A stretch of DNA of 64,000 nucleotides. Origin: Erysipelotrichaceae bacterium. Its GTDB lineage: Bacteria; Bacillota_I; Bacilli_A; Erysipelotrichales; Erysipelotrichaceae. The stretch lies in NCBI GenBank assembly GCA_017550145.1, contig JAFZQG010000012.1:1-64000 (forward strand). Reading direction: 5' to 3'. This document shows, piece by piece, positions 14,021 to 22,515 of the stretch. The translations under genes were made by a program, and so were the position numbers. The notes beneath the pieces are model-generated. The model was not told the origin of the DNA. It did no database searches and saw nothing but the letters and a program-made list of their open reading frames with translations. Numbering within the stretch: the stretch's first letter is position 1; every line of letters starts with the position of its first letter.

Positions 14021-15166
14021 ATGGGTGAGGAAAACTACTTAAGTCTGGACTCATCTATTCTATATCGCTGTAATCAGAAACACTACGATAAGCTGTTAAG
14101 TAAATACGATCTAGGTTATACACAACTCATTTTGTTGACGCAGATCTACGAGAATGAGGGTGTTTCTATGAACGAATTGGCTATAAAAGGAGTCTTCGAT
14201 AAAGGCACTATAACCAAGTCGATTCAAAGGCTTGAACAGTTAGGTTACGTAAAGATAGAGAATAGTGAAACGGATAAAAGACTAAAACTGTTATATACAT
14301 CGGACAAGGTTCAGGAAATCATGCCGGAACTCTATCGTATGCGTTCGGAATGGAATTCCTATCTGTCTGATGGCATCAGTTCCGCTGAACTGGATACCTA
14401 CAACTTAGTTCAGCGCAAACTCATCGAAAAGGCCAGAGAGTATACCGCAGAACTTGATGACGAAGGCATCAGATTCTACGGCTTACAGAAACTGACCCTG
14501 CTGGATTATCCCGGTAATATGGCCTGCACGGTCTTTACCGGTGGATGTAATTACAGATGTCCGTTCTGTCATAACCGCAGTCTCGTCTTCTTGAATGAAA
14601 ACGATGCGGAGATATCGACAGCAGATATCATGGACTTTCTTGAAACCCGTCACAAAGTCCTGGACGGTGTATGCATTACCGGCGGTGAACCGACACTGCA
14701 TAAAGGCCTGAAGGACTTTATCAGGAAAGTCAGAAGTTATGGACTCAAAGTCAAGCTCGATACCAACGGCACCAACTTTGAAGTCTTAAAAGAACTGGTT
14801 GAAGAAAAACTGGTTGATTATGTCGCCATGGACATCAAGAACTCTCCGGAAAAATATGCGGAGACGATCGGACTGGCGAATTGTGATCTAAGCGAGGTAG
14901 AAAAGAGCAAGAACTATCTGCTGGAAGATCATGTTGAATACGAATTCCGTACAACGGTGGTTAAGGAATTTCATGAGGTCGCAGACTTCGAAAAGATCGG
15001 TGAATGGATCAAGGGAGCCAGACACTACTATCTGCAGAACTTCGAAGATCATGGGACCTGCATCCGTCCGGACCTAAGTGAGGTAGGCACGGAAACGCTG
15101 GAGAAGATGAAAGAAACAGCCGCCCGATACGTTGAAAACTGCGAATTAAGAGGGATAAAGGAGTAA
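14021..15166 (+). CDS. nrdG: MarR-domain / anaerobic RNR activase (NrdG) fusion
   Basis: 381 residues. Residues 1-145 form a MarR winged-helix domain (YTQLILLTQIYENEGVSMNELAIKGVFDKGTITKSIQRLEQLGYVKI...DKRLKLLYTS). Residues about 149-381 are a radical-SAM activase of the NrdG type: CNYRCPFC holds the CxxxCxxC cluster ligands (176, 180, 183), then GGEPTLHKGL and VAMDIKNSPEKY. NrdG makes the glycyl radical in NrdD under anoxia. The gene is 4 bp from nrdD. SD is AAGG at 14009-14012. No stop or restart lies between the domains, so regulator and activase are one chain. Confidence 0.9.
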   Translation: MGEENYLSLDSSILYRCNQKHYDKLLSKYDLGYTQLILLTQIYENEGVSMNELAIKGVFDKGTITKSIQRLEQLGYVKIENSETDKRLKLLYTSDKVQEIMPELYRMRSEWNSYLSDGISSAELDTYNLVQRKLIEKAREYTAELDDEGIRFYGLQKLTLLDYPGNMACTVFTGGCNYRCPFCHNRSLVFLNENDAEISTADIMDFLETRHKVLDGVCITGGEPTLHKGLKDFIRKVRSYGLKVKLDTNGTNFEVLKELVEEKLVDYVAMDIKNSPEKYAETIGLANCDLSEVEKSKNYLLEDHVEYEFRTTVVKEFHEVADFEKIGEWIKGARHYYLQNFEDHGTCIRPDLSEVGTETLEKMKETAARYVENCELRGIKE

Positions 15167-15170
15167 CATT

Positions 15171-17549
15171 ATGTACCGCGTAGTAAAAAGAGATGGAAAA
15201 GTAGTAGATTTTGATTTAAGCAAGATTTCGGATGCGATCACCAAGGCATTTGATGCCTGCAAGAAAGATTATCACCCCGATGTGATCAACCTTCTGGCTT
15301 TAAGAGTAACTTCGGACTTTTCTTCAAAAGTCAAGGAAGAGAAAGTTACTGTTGAAGACATTCAGGACTCGGTCGAAAAAGTGCTTTCGGAAGCCGGTTA
15401 TCCGGATGTGGCCAAGGCTTACATTCTTTACAGAAAACAGCGTGAAAAGGCCAGAAATATCAGCAATACCATGCTGGACTACAAGAAACTGGTCGACTCA
15501 TATGTCAATGCGATCGACTGGAGAGTCAAGGAGAACTCAACCGTTACATATTCGGTCGGCGGTCTGATCCTTTCCAACTCCGGTGCGGTTACCGCCAACT
15601 ACTGGCTCTCGGAAGTCTATGACGAAGAGATCGGCAGTGCTCACAAAGACGGTGACATGCATATCCATGACTTATCGATGCTGACAGGCTACTGTGCCGG
15701 CTGGTCATTGAAACAGCTGATCCAGGAAGGCTTAGGCGGCGTCAATGGCAAGATCACATCAACCCCAGCCAATCACTTAAGCACTTTATGTAACCAGATG
15801 GTCAACTTCTTAGGCATCATGCAGAACGAATGGGCAGGCGCTCAGGCCTTCTCATCCTTCGATACCTACCTGGCACCGTTTGTCAAGATCGACAACCTTT
15901 CCTACAAGGAAGTCAAGCAGAATATCCAGTCATTCATCTACGGCGTTAATACTCCTTCACGTTGGGGTACGCAGGCACCGTTCACCAATGTCACTTTAGA
16001 CTGGACTGTTCCGGAAGACCTGGCTGATCAGTACTGCATCGTCGGCGGCAGAACCCTTGATTTCAAATACAAGGACTGCAAGAAGGAAATGGATATGGTA
16101 AACAAAGCCTTCATCGAAGTCATGATCGAAGGCGATGCCAACGGCAGAGGATTCCAGTATCCGATTCCTACATATTCAATCACCAGAGAATTCGACTGGT
16201 CAGAGACTGAGAACAATAAGCTCTTATTCGAAATGACAGCCAAGTATGGTACGCCTTACTTCTCCAACTATGTCAATTCGGATATGAAGCCATCTGACAT
16301 CAGATCGATGTGCTGCCGTCTGAGACTCGACTTAAGAGAACTCAGAAAGAAATCCGGCGGATTCTTCGGCTCAGGCGAATCAACAGGTTCAGTAGGCGTT
16401 GTAACACTTAACTTGCCGAGACTGGCATATCTGGCTAAAGACAAGGAAGACTTCTACAAGCGCCTTGATAAGCTGATGGATATCGCAGCCCGTTCCTTAC
16501 ACGTAAAGCGTGAAGTCATCACGAAACTGCTGGATAACGGACTCTATCCTTACACCAAGAGATATCTGGGAACTTTCAATAACCACTTCTCAACGATCGG
16601 TCTGGTCGGTATGAACGAGGCCTGTCTGAATGCCAACTGGATCAGAAAAGACCTCACGGATCCGGTTTCACAGGAATTCGCGATCGAAGTACTCAACTAT
16701 ATGCGCAAGAGACTTGTCCAGTATCAGGAAACCTACCACGATCTGTACAACCTCGAAGCCACTCCGGCTGAATCAACAGCCTACAGACTGGCTAAGCACG
16801 ACAAGGAAAAATATCCTGATATCATCACTGCAGGCAAGGAAGGTGAAACACCTTACTACACCAACTCCTCACACCTGCCGGTCGGTTATACCGAGGATAT
16901 CTTCTCCGCTCTGGATGTCCAGGATCAGTTACAGACCCTTTATACTTCCGGTACGGTCTTCCATTGCTTCTTGGGTGAAAAACTTCCTGACTGGAAAGCT
17001 GCAGCTAACCTGGTAAAGAAGATTTCCGATAACTATAAGCTTCCTTACTACACGATGTCTCCGACCTATTCGATCTGTCCGGAACACGGCTATATTACAG
17101 GTGAAGCCTATACCTGTCCGAAGTGCGGCAAGAAGACCGAAGTCTGGTCAAGAATTACCGGTTACTACCGTCCGATCCAGAACTGGAACGACGGCAAGGT
17201 CCAGGAATTCAAACACCGTAAGGAATACAATATCGAATCTTCCGTCATGAAGGCCAGAGACATCATCGCTGATGTCAGCGAAGCCAAGAAGGAAGAGGAA
17301 GTAAAGATGAGCACCGGTTACGATATTCCGACCATCTATGTTCAGGATCATTGCCCTAAGTGCAAGGGTGCCGAGCAGCGTTTACAGGTCAGCGGTATCG
17401 AACACCGTATCGTCAACTGTTCCGAAGATATGGATGAAGCCAGAAGACTGAATCTGACGGAAACTCCTACCATCATCGATCCTGATGGCACGATGTTTGT
17501 GGGAGCCAACGCCGCAGCCGACTGGATGAAGTATCATAACAGCAAATAA
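15171..17549 (+). CDS. nrdD: Anaerobic ribonucleoside-triphosphate reductase with C-terminal glutaredoxin domain
   Basis: 792 residues. An ATP-cone is at 1-95 (VVKRDGKVVDFDLSKI). The large glycyl-radical barrel follows (DGDMHIHDLSMLTGYCAGWSL, GVNTPSRWGTQAPFTN). A zinc knuckle (CPEH...CPKC) precedes the glycyl-radical loop RITGYYRPIQNW with Gly664. Normal NrdD ends soon after. Here residues 713-792 add a glutaredoxin/NrdH-like domain with CPKC (728/731) and TETPTII. A purine tract GGAAGAGGAAG precedes the in-frame ATG 17307 (Met713), so a free redoxin may also be made. The enzyme reduces NTPs without oxygen. Confidence 0.95.
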   Translation: MYRVVKRDGKVVDFDLSKISDAITKAFDACKKDYHPDVINLLALRVTSDFSSKVKEEKVTVEDIQDSVEKVLSEAGYPDVAKAYILYRKQREKARNISNTMLDYKKLVDSYVNAIDWRVKENSTVTYSVGGLILSNSGAVTANYWLSEVYDEEIGSAHKDGDMHIHDLSMLTGYCAGWSLKQLIQEGLGGVNGKITSTPANHLSTLCNQMVNFLGIMQNEWAGAQAFSSFDTYLAPFVKIDNLSYKEVKQNIQSFIYGVNTPSRWGTQAPFTNVTLDWTVPEDLADQYCIVGGRTLDFKYKDCKKEMDMVNKAFIEVMIEGDANGRGFQYPIPTYSITREFDWSETENNKLLFEMTAKYGTPYFSNYVNSDMKPSDIRSMCCRLRLDLRELRKKSGGFFGSGESTGSVGVVTLNLPRLAYLAKDKEDFYKRLDKLMDIAARSLHVKREVITKLLDNGLYPYTKRYLGTFNNHFSTIGLVGMNEACLNANWIRKDLTDPVSQEFAIEVLNYMRKRLVQYQETYHDLYNLEATPAESTAYRLAKHDKEKYPDIITAGKEGETPYYTNSSHLPVGYTEDIFSALDVQDQLQTLYTSGTVFHCFLGEKLPDWKAAANLVKKISDNYKLPYYTMSPTYSICPEHGYITGEAYTCPKCGKKTEVWSRITGYYRPIQNWNDGKVQEFKHRKEYNIESSVMKARDIIADVSEAKKEEEVKMSTGYDIPTIYVQDHCPKCKGAEQRLQVSGIEHRIVNCSEDMDEARRLNLTETPTIIDPDGTMFVGANAAADWMKYHNSK

Positions 17550-17553
17550 ACAC

Positions 17554-17576
17554 AAAGCCCGCTAAGGCGGGCTTTC
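17554..17576 (+). terminator. Intrinsic terminator after nrdD
   Basis: AAAGCCCGC (17554-17562) pairs with GCGGGCTTT (17567-17575) around TAAG. The T tract is short, so some readthrough into trxB is possible. Confidence 0.8.
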
Positions 17577-17594
17577 ATTAAAGAAGAGGTATCT

Positions 17595-18503
17595 ATGGAT
17601 AAATTATATGATGTGGCAGTAATCGGCGGGGGACCGGCAGGTCTCACCGCAGCTTTATATGCCTTAAGAAACGGCAAGTCTGTCGTGATCATCGAGAAGT
17701 CTGTTTTCGGCGGACAGATCGTCAATTCCCCGAAAGTCGAAAACATTCCAGGATTTGAAGCGATCAGTGGTGATGAATTTGGCGATCTGATGCTGAATCA
17801 GGTCAGCAAACAGGGAGCGGAAATAGTATTTGACGAAGTCAAAAGAATCGAAAGCGTCAATGAAACGGTAAGTGTCTTCCTGGATCTGGGTGAACCGCTT
17901 TATGCAAAGACCGCAATATTAGCTACCGGTACGACACACAGAACTTTAGGTTTACCAGAAGAAGAAAGATTCATCGGCAAGAGTATTCATTTCTGTGCAG
18001 TCTGCGACGGAAACTTTTACAAGGATAAGACGGTCGTAATGATCGGCGGTGGCAATTCCGCTTTTGTGGAAACCGGTCATCTGACGGATATCGTCAAGAA
18101 GGTGATCATGCTGCAGGACTTACCGATGTTTACAGCGGAACAGAAACTGCAGGAACAGATATTATCTAAAGAAAATGTAGAGACTCATACCGGAACCAGG
18201 ATCATTTCCTATGAGATCACTGATGATAAGCTAACCGGTGTCCGTTATGAAGAAAACGGCGAAGAGAAAGTTGCGGAATGTGACGGTGTCTTTTTAGCAG
18301 TAGGTCTGATTCCGGATAACGGCGCTTTCGCAAATGTCGCAAAACTTGATGAAAGAGGCTACTTTGTAGCTGATGAATACGGTAAGACTATCACGAATAA
18401 TGTCTTTGTAGCGGGAGACTGTCGAACCAAATCCTTAAGACAGGTTGCGACTGCCTGCTCCGATGGCGCCAACGCGGCAATCGAAGCCTGCAAGCTATTA
18501 TAA
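17595..18503 (+). CDS. trxB: Thioredoxin reductase
   Basis: 302 residues of the low-molecular-weight TrxB class: FAD-binding GGGPAGL at the N-terminus, redox centre CAVCDG (about residue 134), NAD(P)H-binding GGGNSAFVE, and the C-terminal FAD motif VFVAGDCR. The enzyme passes NADPH electrons to thioredoxin or glutaredoxin-like proteins. It follows nrdD by 45 bp, beyond a terminator. Inference: it recharges the CPKC redoxin domain fused to NrdD, which would make nrdG-nrdD-trxB a self-contained reduction unit. GAAGAGG serves as SD. Confidence 0.92.
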   Translation: MDKLYDVAVIGGGPAGLTAALYALRNGKSVVIIEKSVFGGQIVNSPKVENIPGFEAISGDEFGDLMLNQVSKQGAEIVFDEVKRIESVNETVSVFLDLGEPLYAKTAILATGTTHRTLGLPEEERFIGKSIHFCAVCDGNFYKDKTVVMIGGGNSAFVETGHLTDIVKKVIMLQDLPMFTAEQKLQEQILSKENVETHTGTRIISYEITDDKLTGVRYEENGEEKVAECDGVFLAVGLIPDNGAFANVAKLDERGYFVADEYGKTITNNVFVAGDCRTKSLRQVATACSDGANAAIEACKLL

Positions 18504-18541
18504 AAAAAGACCTATTCAACAGCTGAAAGCTGAACGGTCTT
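18502..18541 (-). terminator. Terminator of the thrC-thrB-ACT operon
   Basis: On the minus strand AAGACC...GGTCTT enclose an inner CAGC/GCTG hairpin and run into a T tract; the stop codon of the ACT-domain gene lies inside. The same A/T run follows trxB on the plus strand. Confidence 0.65.
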
Positions 18542-18949
18542 AGTAGCGGATAATTTCTTCAGTTCACTGATCAGTTCATCGATACTGCCTTCCAGTTCGC
18601 GGATATCGATCGTGATCAATACAGTGGCCAGTCCCGCCAAAGGAACGGCCTGCGAGATCGTAACGATATTGCAATGCTTATTGGTCAAGGCACTGATGAC
18701 CGAAGAGAGCGTACCAGGAGAATCTTTGAGCACCAGGGAGATAACCGCATGTCTGCGGCTCTCGCTCTTCTGGTCAAAGACATAATCTTTGTATTTATAG
18801 TAGGTATTACGGGAAATACCTACTTTTTTTACGGCTTCGGAGATCGAAGAGACCTCATGCGAATTAAGCAGATCCCTGGCTTCAATTACTTTCTCCAGAT
18901 ATTTGGGAAGCAGTTTCTTATGGATAATCAGATAATCGGATTTCATCAT
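18512..18949 (-). CDS. HTH-ACT domain regulator (PheB-like)
   Basis: 145 residues. Residues 1-62 contain a helix-turn-helix-like segment (ISEAVKKVGISRNTYYKYKDYVF). Residues about 66-140 are an ACT domain (VISLVLKDSPGTLSSVISALTNKHCNIVTISQAVP), a small-molecule-binding fold usually sensing amino acids. Similar proteins are called PheB or ACT-domain protein. Its start (ATG 18949 or 18946) overlaps the thrB stop, so it is translationally coupled to threonine synthesis genes. A feedback regulator sensing threonine or another aspartate-family amino acid is likely (inference). Confidence 0.8.
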   Translation of the reverse strand: MMKSDYLIIHKKLLPKYLEKVIEARDLLNSHEVSSISEAVKKVGISRNTYYKYKDYVFDQKSESRRHAVISLVLKDSPGTLSSVISALTNKHCNIVTISQAVPLAGLATVLITIDIRELEGSIDELISELKKLSATKTVQLSAVE

Positions 18950-19815
18950 AATACCTCAACGCCTTCATACGCGACTTTTACTTCTTTTATTTCCCAGTTA
19001 TGTTTAAGTTCTCTTATTTTTAATTCAGCTTCTTCAGGAAGCGCTTTATCGGAAATGCCAAAACATGTTGAACCCGATCCACTGATCAGTAGAACACCAT
19101 TGGTATAATTTGTAAAAACATTTTTGAGTTCATCAAACTCATCAATCAGTTTCTTACGGTAAGGTTCGTGTATTTCATCTCTGGCACATTCTCTGATAAG
19201 TTTCATATCGCCTTCAGAAAAAGCTTTTGTTAATAAAACTGCTTTAGCGGAATTGTTGACTGCGGTTTTTCTTGGATAGGAATTAGGCAAGATCGCTCTG
19301 GCTTTTTCCGTACTGACTTCAAAATCTGGAATAAAAACATTCAGAATTAATCTGTCGGAGAATTCCAGAGGAACTCTGATGAATTTGCCTTCTTCATTGA
19401 TGAAGGAACCGTTGAATCCGCCATAGACACAAGGTGCCGCATTATCGGGATGTCCTTCCATGGAGGCAGCCAGTTCAAAGATTTCGTCATCAGTCAAAAC
19501 ATTATCATGAAGAACTGAAGCAGCTTTCAAACCTCCGACAATTAATGTGGAACTTGAACCAAGTCCTCTTGAAACCGGAACATTTGTTTCAAAACTTGCT
19601 TTGACAAAGTCGTTTATTCCTTTGAACTCACAGCCTTTATGATATGCCTTAAGGAAGAGGTTATCGGGATTATCGAACCGTTCATCGATATTCAAAAGGA
19701 TATCCTTTTCGGATGATTCCACATCGAAAAAGTTATAGATATTTAATGCCAGTCCCAGACAGTCGAATCCGACTGAAAGGTTGGAAGTACTGGCACAGGT
19801 TTTAATACGCGGCAT
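18946..19815 (-). CDS. thrB: Homoserine kinase
   Basis: 289 residues of the GHMP kinase family. It phosphorylates homoserine with ATP, the penultimate step to threonine. Motifs: ASTSNLSVGFDCLGLALN at the N-terminus, the ATP loop PVSRGLGSSST, and a C-terminal GVLLISGSGSTCFGI. I chose ATG 19815 because AAGGAGAT precedes it; an in-frame start further up would overlap thrC by more. It overlaps thrC by 14 bp. Confidence 0.93.
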   Translation of the reverse strand: MPRIKTCASTSNLSVGFDCLGLALNIYNFFDVESSEKDILLNIDERFDNPDNLFLKAYHKGCEFKGINDFVKASFETNVPVSRGLGSSSTLIVGGLKAASVLHDNVLTDDEIFELAASMEGHPDNAAPCVYGGFNGSFINEEGKFIRVPLEFSDRLILNVFIPDFEVSTEKARAILPNSYPRKTAVNNSAKAVLLTKAFSEGDMKLIRECARDEIHEPYRKKLIDEFDELKNVFTNYTNGVLLISGSGSTCFGISDKALPEEAELKIRELKHNWEIKEVKVAYEGVEVL

Positions 19816-21286
19816 CACTGATCTCCTTGAGTCTGTTTCTGATGGTTTCAAATCCTTCTTCTATTTCAATTGCTCTAGTGAATCTTACAGGCAAGTCCTT
19901 TAATTCTGCGAGATTCTGCGGGATCTTCATTCCACTGATTTCTCCCAGTTTTTCCATAGCCTTATACGGATCTCTCTCATCGATTTCAAGACACTTCAAG
20001 ACATCACCCGCAAATTTATATGGACTGGCTGTTGATAACACGACGGTCTTTGTCTGATCTTTGGTTTCGTTTTTATACTTTCTGTACGCATCAGCTGCCA
20101 CAGCGGTATGCGGATCTATTAAAATGTGTTTTTCATTGAACAGATAAGAAATCATTTTTTCGCAGTCTTTTTCACTTGACCAGTAGGCAGCGAAATCAGA
20201 ATTAATCTTTTCCTTTATCTGCTTGTCTACTTCATAGAAACCGTCAGTCTCCAGTTTCTTCATAAGGTCTCTGATATATTGATCATCTTCACTTAAAAGA
20301 TAAAGCAGTCTTTCAAGATTGCTTGAGATCAGAATATCCATGGAAGGAGACATCGTATTGATGAAATCTCTGTGCAGATCATATTTACCGGTATTAATGA
20401 AATCGGTAAGGATATTGTTGGAATTGGAAGCACAGATTAACTTCTTGATTGGTAAGCCGCTATTCTTGGCCAGATAGCCGGCGAGGATATTGCCGAAGTT
20501 GCCTGTCGGTACGGAAAAGTTTATTTCTTCGCCTTCGTTTATCTTTCCTTCCTTAAGCAGTTTAAGATAGGCGTAGTAATAATAAACGACCTGAGGGATC
20601 AATCTGCCGACATTGATCGAATTGGCACTGGATAGGGTGACATTATTTATTCCATTAAGAATATCAGGATCAGTGGTCGCTTTTTTGACCAGACGCTGAC
20701 AGTCATCAAAGTTGCCTTTGACAGCAATAACTTCGACATTGTTTCCTTTGCTTGTCTGCATCTGTTTTTTCTGAATATCGGAAACGCCAACTTCCGGATA
20801 AAAGACGGTAATGGCCGTATTCTTCACATCCGCAAAACTTGCCAAGGCAGCTTTTCCGGTATCACCGCTGGTAGCAGTCAGAATAGCCAGCGTCTGTTTA
20901 CAGCCGTTTTTTTCATAAGCCTTGGTTAATTGATGAGGCAATAGAGTCAATGCCAGATCCTTGAAAGCGGAAGTCGGTCCATGCCACAGTTCCAGAATCG
21001 AAAACTTTCCCGCATCAATGAGCGGTGTTATCTCTTTATCATCGAATTTCTCGTCATAGGCTTTTTCAATACAGGAAACGATCTCTTCCTTTGAAAAGTC
21101 TCTTAAAAAGAAAGAAATAACTCTTTCCGCAAGCTGTTTATAGGAGATATCCTTCAATCCGGAAAGATCGATTTTCTCATTTTCCAGAAGCGGTGTGAAA
21201 AGACCACCGTCTTCGGCGAGTCCCTTGATCATAGCTTGTGAACAGGTGATATTTACTTTACTGTTTCTGCTGCTTACATATTTCAT
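19802..21286 (-). CDS. thrC: Threonine synthase
   Basis: 494 residues of the PLP-dependent threonine synthase family, the longer bacterial/fungal type. It converts O-phosphohomoserine to threonine. Motifs: EDGGLFTPL near the start, the PLP-lysine segment HGPTSAFKDLAL, and TATSGDTGKAAL for phosphate binding. Start ATG 21286 (MKYVSSRNSK) is preceded by AAGG. First gene of the minus-strand thrC-thrB-ACT operon, divergent from hom-lysC-asd. Confidence 0.94.
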   Translation of the reverse strand: MKYVSSRNSKVNITCSQAMIKGLAEDGGLFTPLLENEKIDLSGLKDISYKQLAERVISFFLRDFSKEEIVSCIEKAYDEKFDDKEITPLIDAGKFSILELWHGPTSAFKDLALTLLPHQLTKAYEKNGCKQTLAILTATSGDTGKAALASFADVKNTAITVFYPEVGVSDIQKKQMQTSKGNNVEVIAVKGNFDDCQRLVKKATTDPDILNGINNVTLSSANSINVGRLIPQVVYYYYAYLKLLKEGKINEGEEINFSVPTGNFGNILAGYLAKNSGLPIKKLICASNSNNILTDFINTGKYDLHRDFINTMSPSMDILISSNLERLLYLLSEDDQYIRDLMKKLETDGFYEVDKQIKEKINSDFAAYWSSEKDCEKMISYLFNEKHILIDPHTAVAADAYRKYKNETKDQTKTVVLSTASPYKFAGDVLKCLEIDERDPYKAMEKLGEISGMKIPQNLAELKDLPVRFTRAIEIEEGFETIRNRLKEISDAAY

Positions 21287-21314
21287 AAATTTGCCTTGTA
21301 AGTGTTCTTTAAAA

Positions 21315-21343
21315 ATGATACTATGTTTGTAATTTGAATACAA
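21315..21343 (-). promoter_or_regulatory. thrC promoter in the divergent thr intergenic region
   Basis: On the minus strand TTGTAT (21338-21343) and TATCAT (21315-21320) are 17 bp apart. A dyad TTGTA-N7-TACAA (21327-21343) covers the -35. The 92-bp region must also drive hom on the plus strand; I see no convincing promoter for it. No T-box or threonine attenuator is seen. Confidence 0.6.
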
Positions 21344-21378
21344 GTGTTTTCCCCAGGGAAACATTAGAAGGGACAGTT

Positions 21379-22515
21379 ATGAAGATTGCGATATTGGGAC
21401 ACGGAGTTGTCGGAAGCGGAGTAAGACAGATCATAGAAGCCAAAAAGAAAGAAGAAATAGAGATTATTTCGATTTTGGTCAAAGATCAAAATGAAGTTAA
21501 TGATGAACGCTTCACTACCGATGCGCAAGATATTCTTAATAACCCGGAAATAGAAACCGTGATCGAATGTATGGGCGGTGACGAACCGGCTCACAGCTAC
21601 GTTAAAACGGCTCTGGAGAAGGGGAAGAATGTCATCAGTGCCAATAAGAAGATGTTAAGCAATCGCCTGGACCTGTTCGAAACTGCTGAGAAAAATAACG
21701 TAAAGCTATTGATCGAAGCGAGCTGCGGCGGAGGTATCCCGTGGCTGATAAATTTAAGAAGAATCAGAAGGAATGATGATATAAAAGAGATCAGTGGAAT
21801 CCTTAACGGAACCACCAATTATCTGTTAAGCAGATTATTCAGTGAAGATATCAGTTTTGAAGAAGCACTCAAGAATGCCCAGAAACTTGGTTATGCGGAA
21901 AGAGATCCTAGTGATGATATCTGCGGTTATGATGTTAGATACAAACTTGATTTAAGTATCTATGAGGCATTTGATTTACTGGTCGATAATAAAGAGATTC
22001 CGACTTACGGTATCTCTGCGATAAACGATAAAGATATCGCATACGCAAAGAAAAACGGTTGCACAATCAAACTGGTAGCCAGAGCTTCTTATGAGAACGA
22101 TAAGCTGAATGCGATAGTCATGCCGGTGATGTTAAAGAAGGATACGGTATTTGCCAACATTTCTTCCAACTACAATATCGTCGAATGTGTTTCCGATTAT
22201 CTGGGTAAGGCTGACTTTATCGGCCAGGGTGCCGGATCATTTCCGACCGGTCATGCGATCGTTCAGGATCTGATCGATCTGTGCGAAGGAAAGACAGAAG
22301 ATACAAAACATAAAGCAGTAAAAAAGAATGTTGATAATGACTTTGATGGAATCTTCTATATAAGGCATAATAAGACAGATGTCTTTGAAGAATATACCGA
22401 TGAAAGAATAGCTGAGGATTCATTCATTACATGTAAGTGTGCTTTCAGAAATATCGAAAGACTGTTTAAAGAAAACGAAGATGAGAAGATGTTTATTATG
22501 GAGGTTGAGGGATGA
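21379..22515 (+). CDS. hom: Homoserine dehydrogenase (short form)
   Basis: 378 residues. The NAD(P)-binding loop GHGVVGSGV is at the N-terminus. Catalytic-domain motifs follow: SANKKMLSN, EASCGGGIPWL, GILNGTTNYLL, and the YAERDPSDDICGYDVRYKL segment bearing substrate-binding acidic and Lys residues. It reduces aspartate semialdehyde to homoserine. The C-terminus ends soon after GAGSFPTGHAIVQDL, with only a short tail and no clear ACT domain, so threonine feedback through the usual Hom ACT domain is probably missing. SD AGAAGGGACAG fixes ATG 21379. Confidence 0.92.
   Translation: MKIAILGHGVVGSGVRQIIEAKKKEEIEIISILVKDQNEVNDERFTTDAQDILNNPEIETVIECMGGDEPAHSYVKTALEKGKNVISANKKMLSNRLDLFETAEKNNVKLLIEASCGGGIPWLINLRRIRRNDDIKEISGILNGTTNYLLSRLFSEDISFEEALKNAQKLGYAERDPSDDICGYDVRYKLDLSIYEAFDLLVDNKEIPTYGISAINDKDIAYAKKNGCTIKLVARASYENDKLNAIVMPVMLKKDTVFANISSNYNIVECVSDYLGKADFIGQGAGSFPTGHAIVQDLIDLCEGKTEDTKHKAVKKNVDNDFDGIFYIRHNKTDVFEEYTDERIAEDSFITCKCAFRNIERLFKENEDEKMFIMEVEG

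Noticed and set aside
21287-21378. T-box or threonine attenuator between thrC and hom
   Set aside because: Only 92 bp is available. No T-box consensus, leader peptide with Thr codons, or terminator was found.
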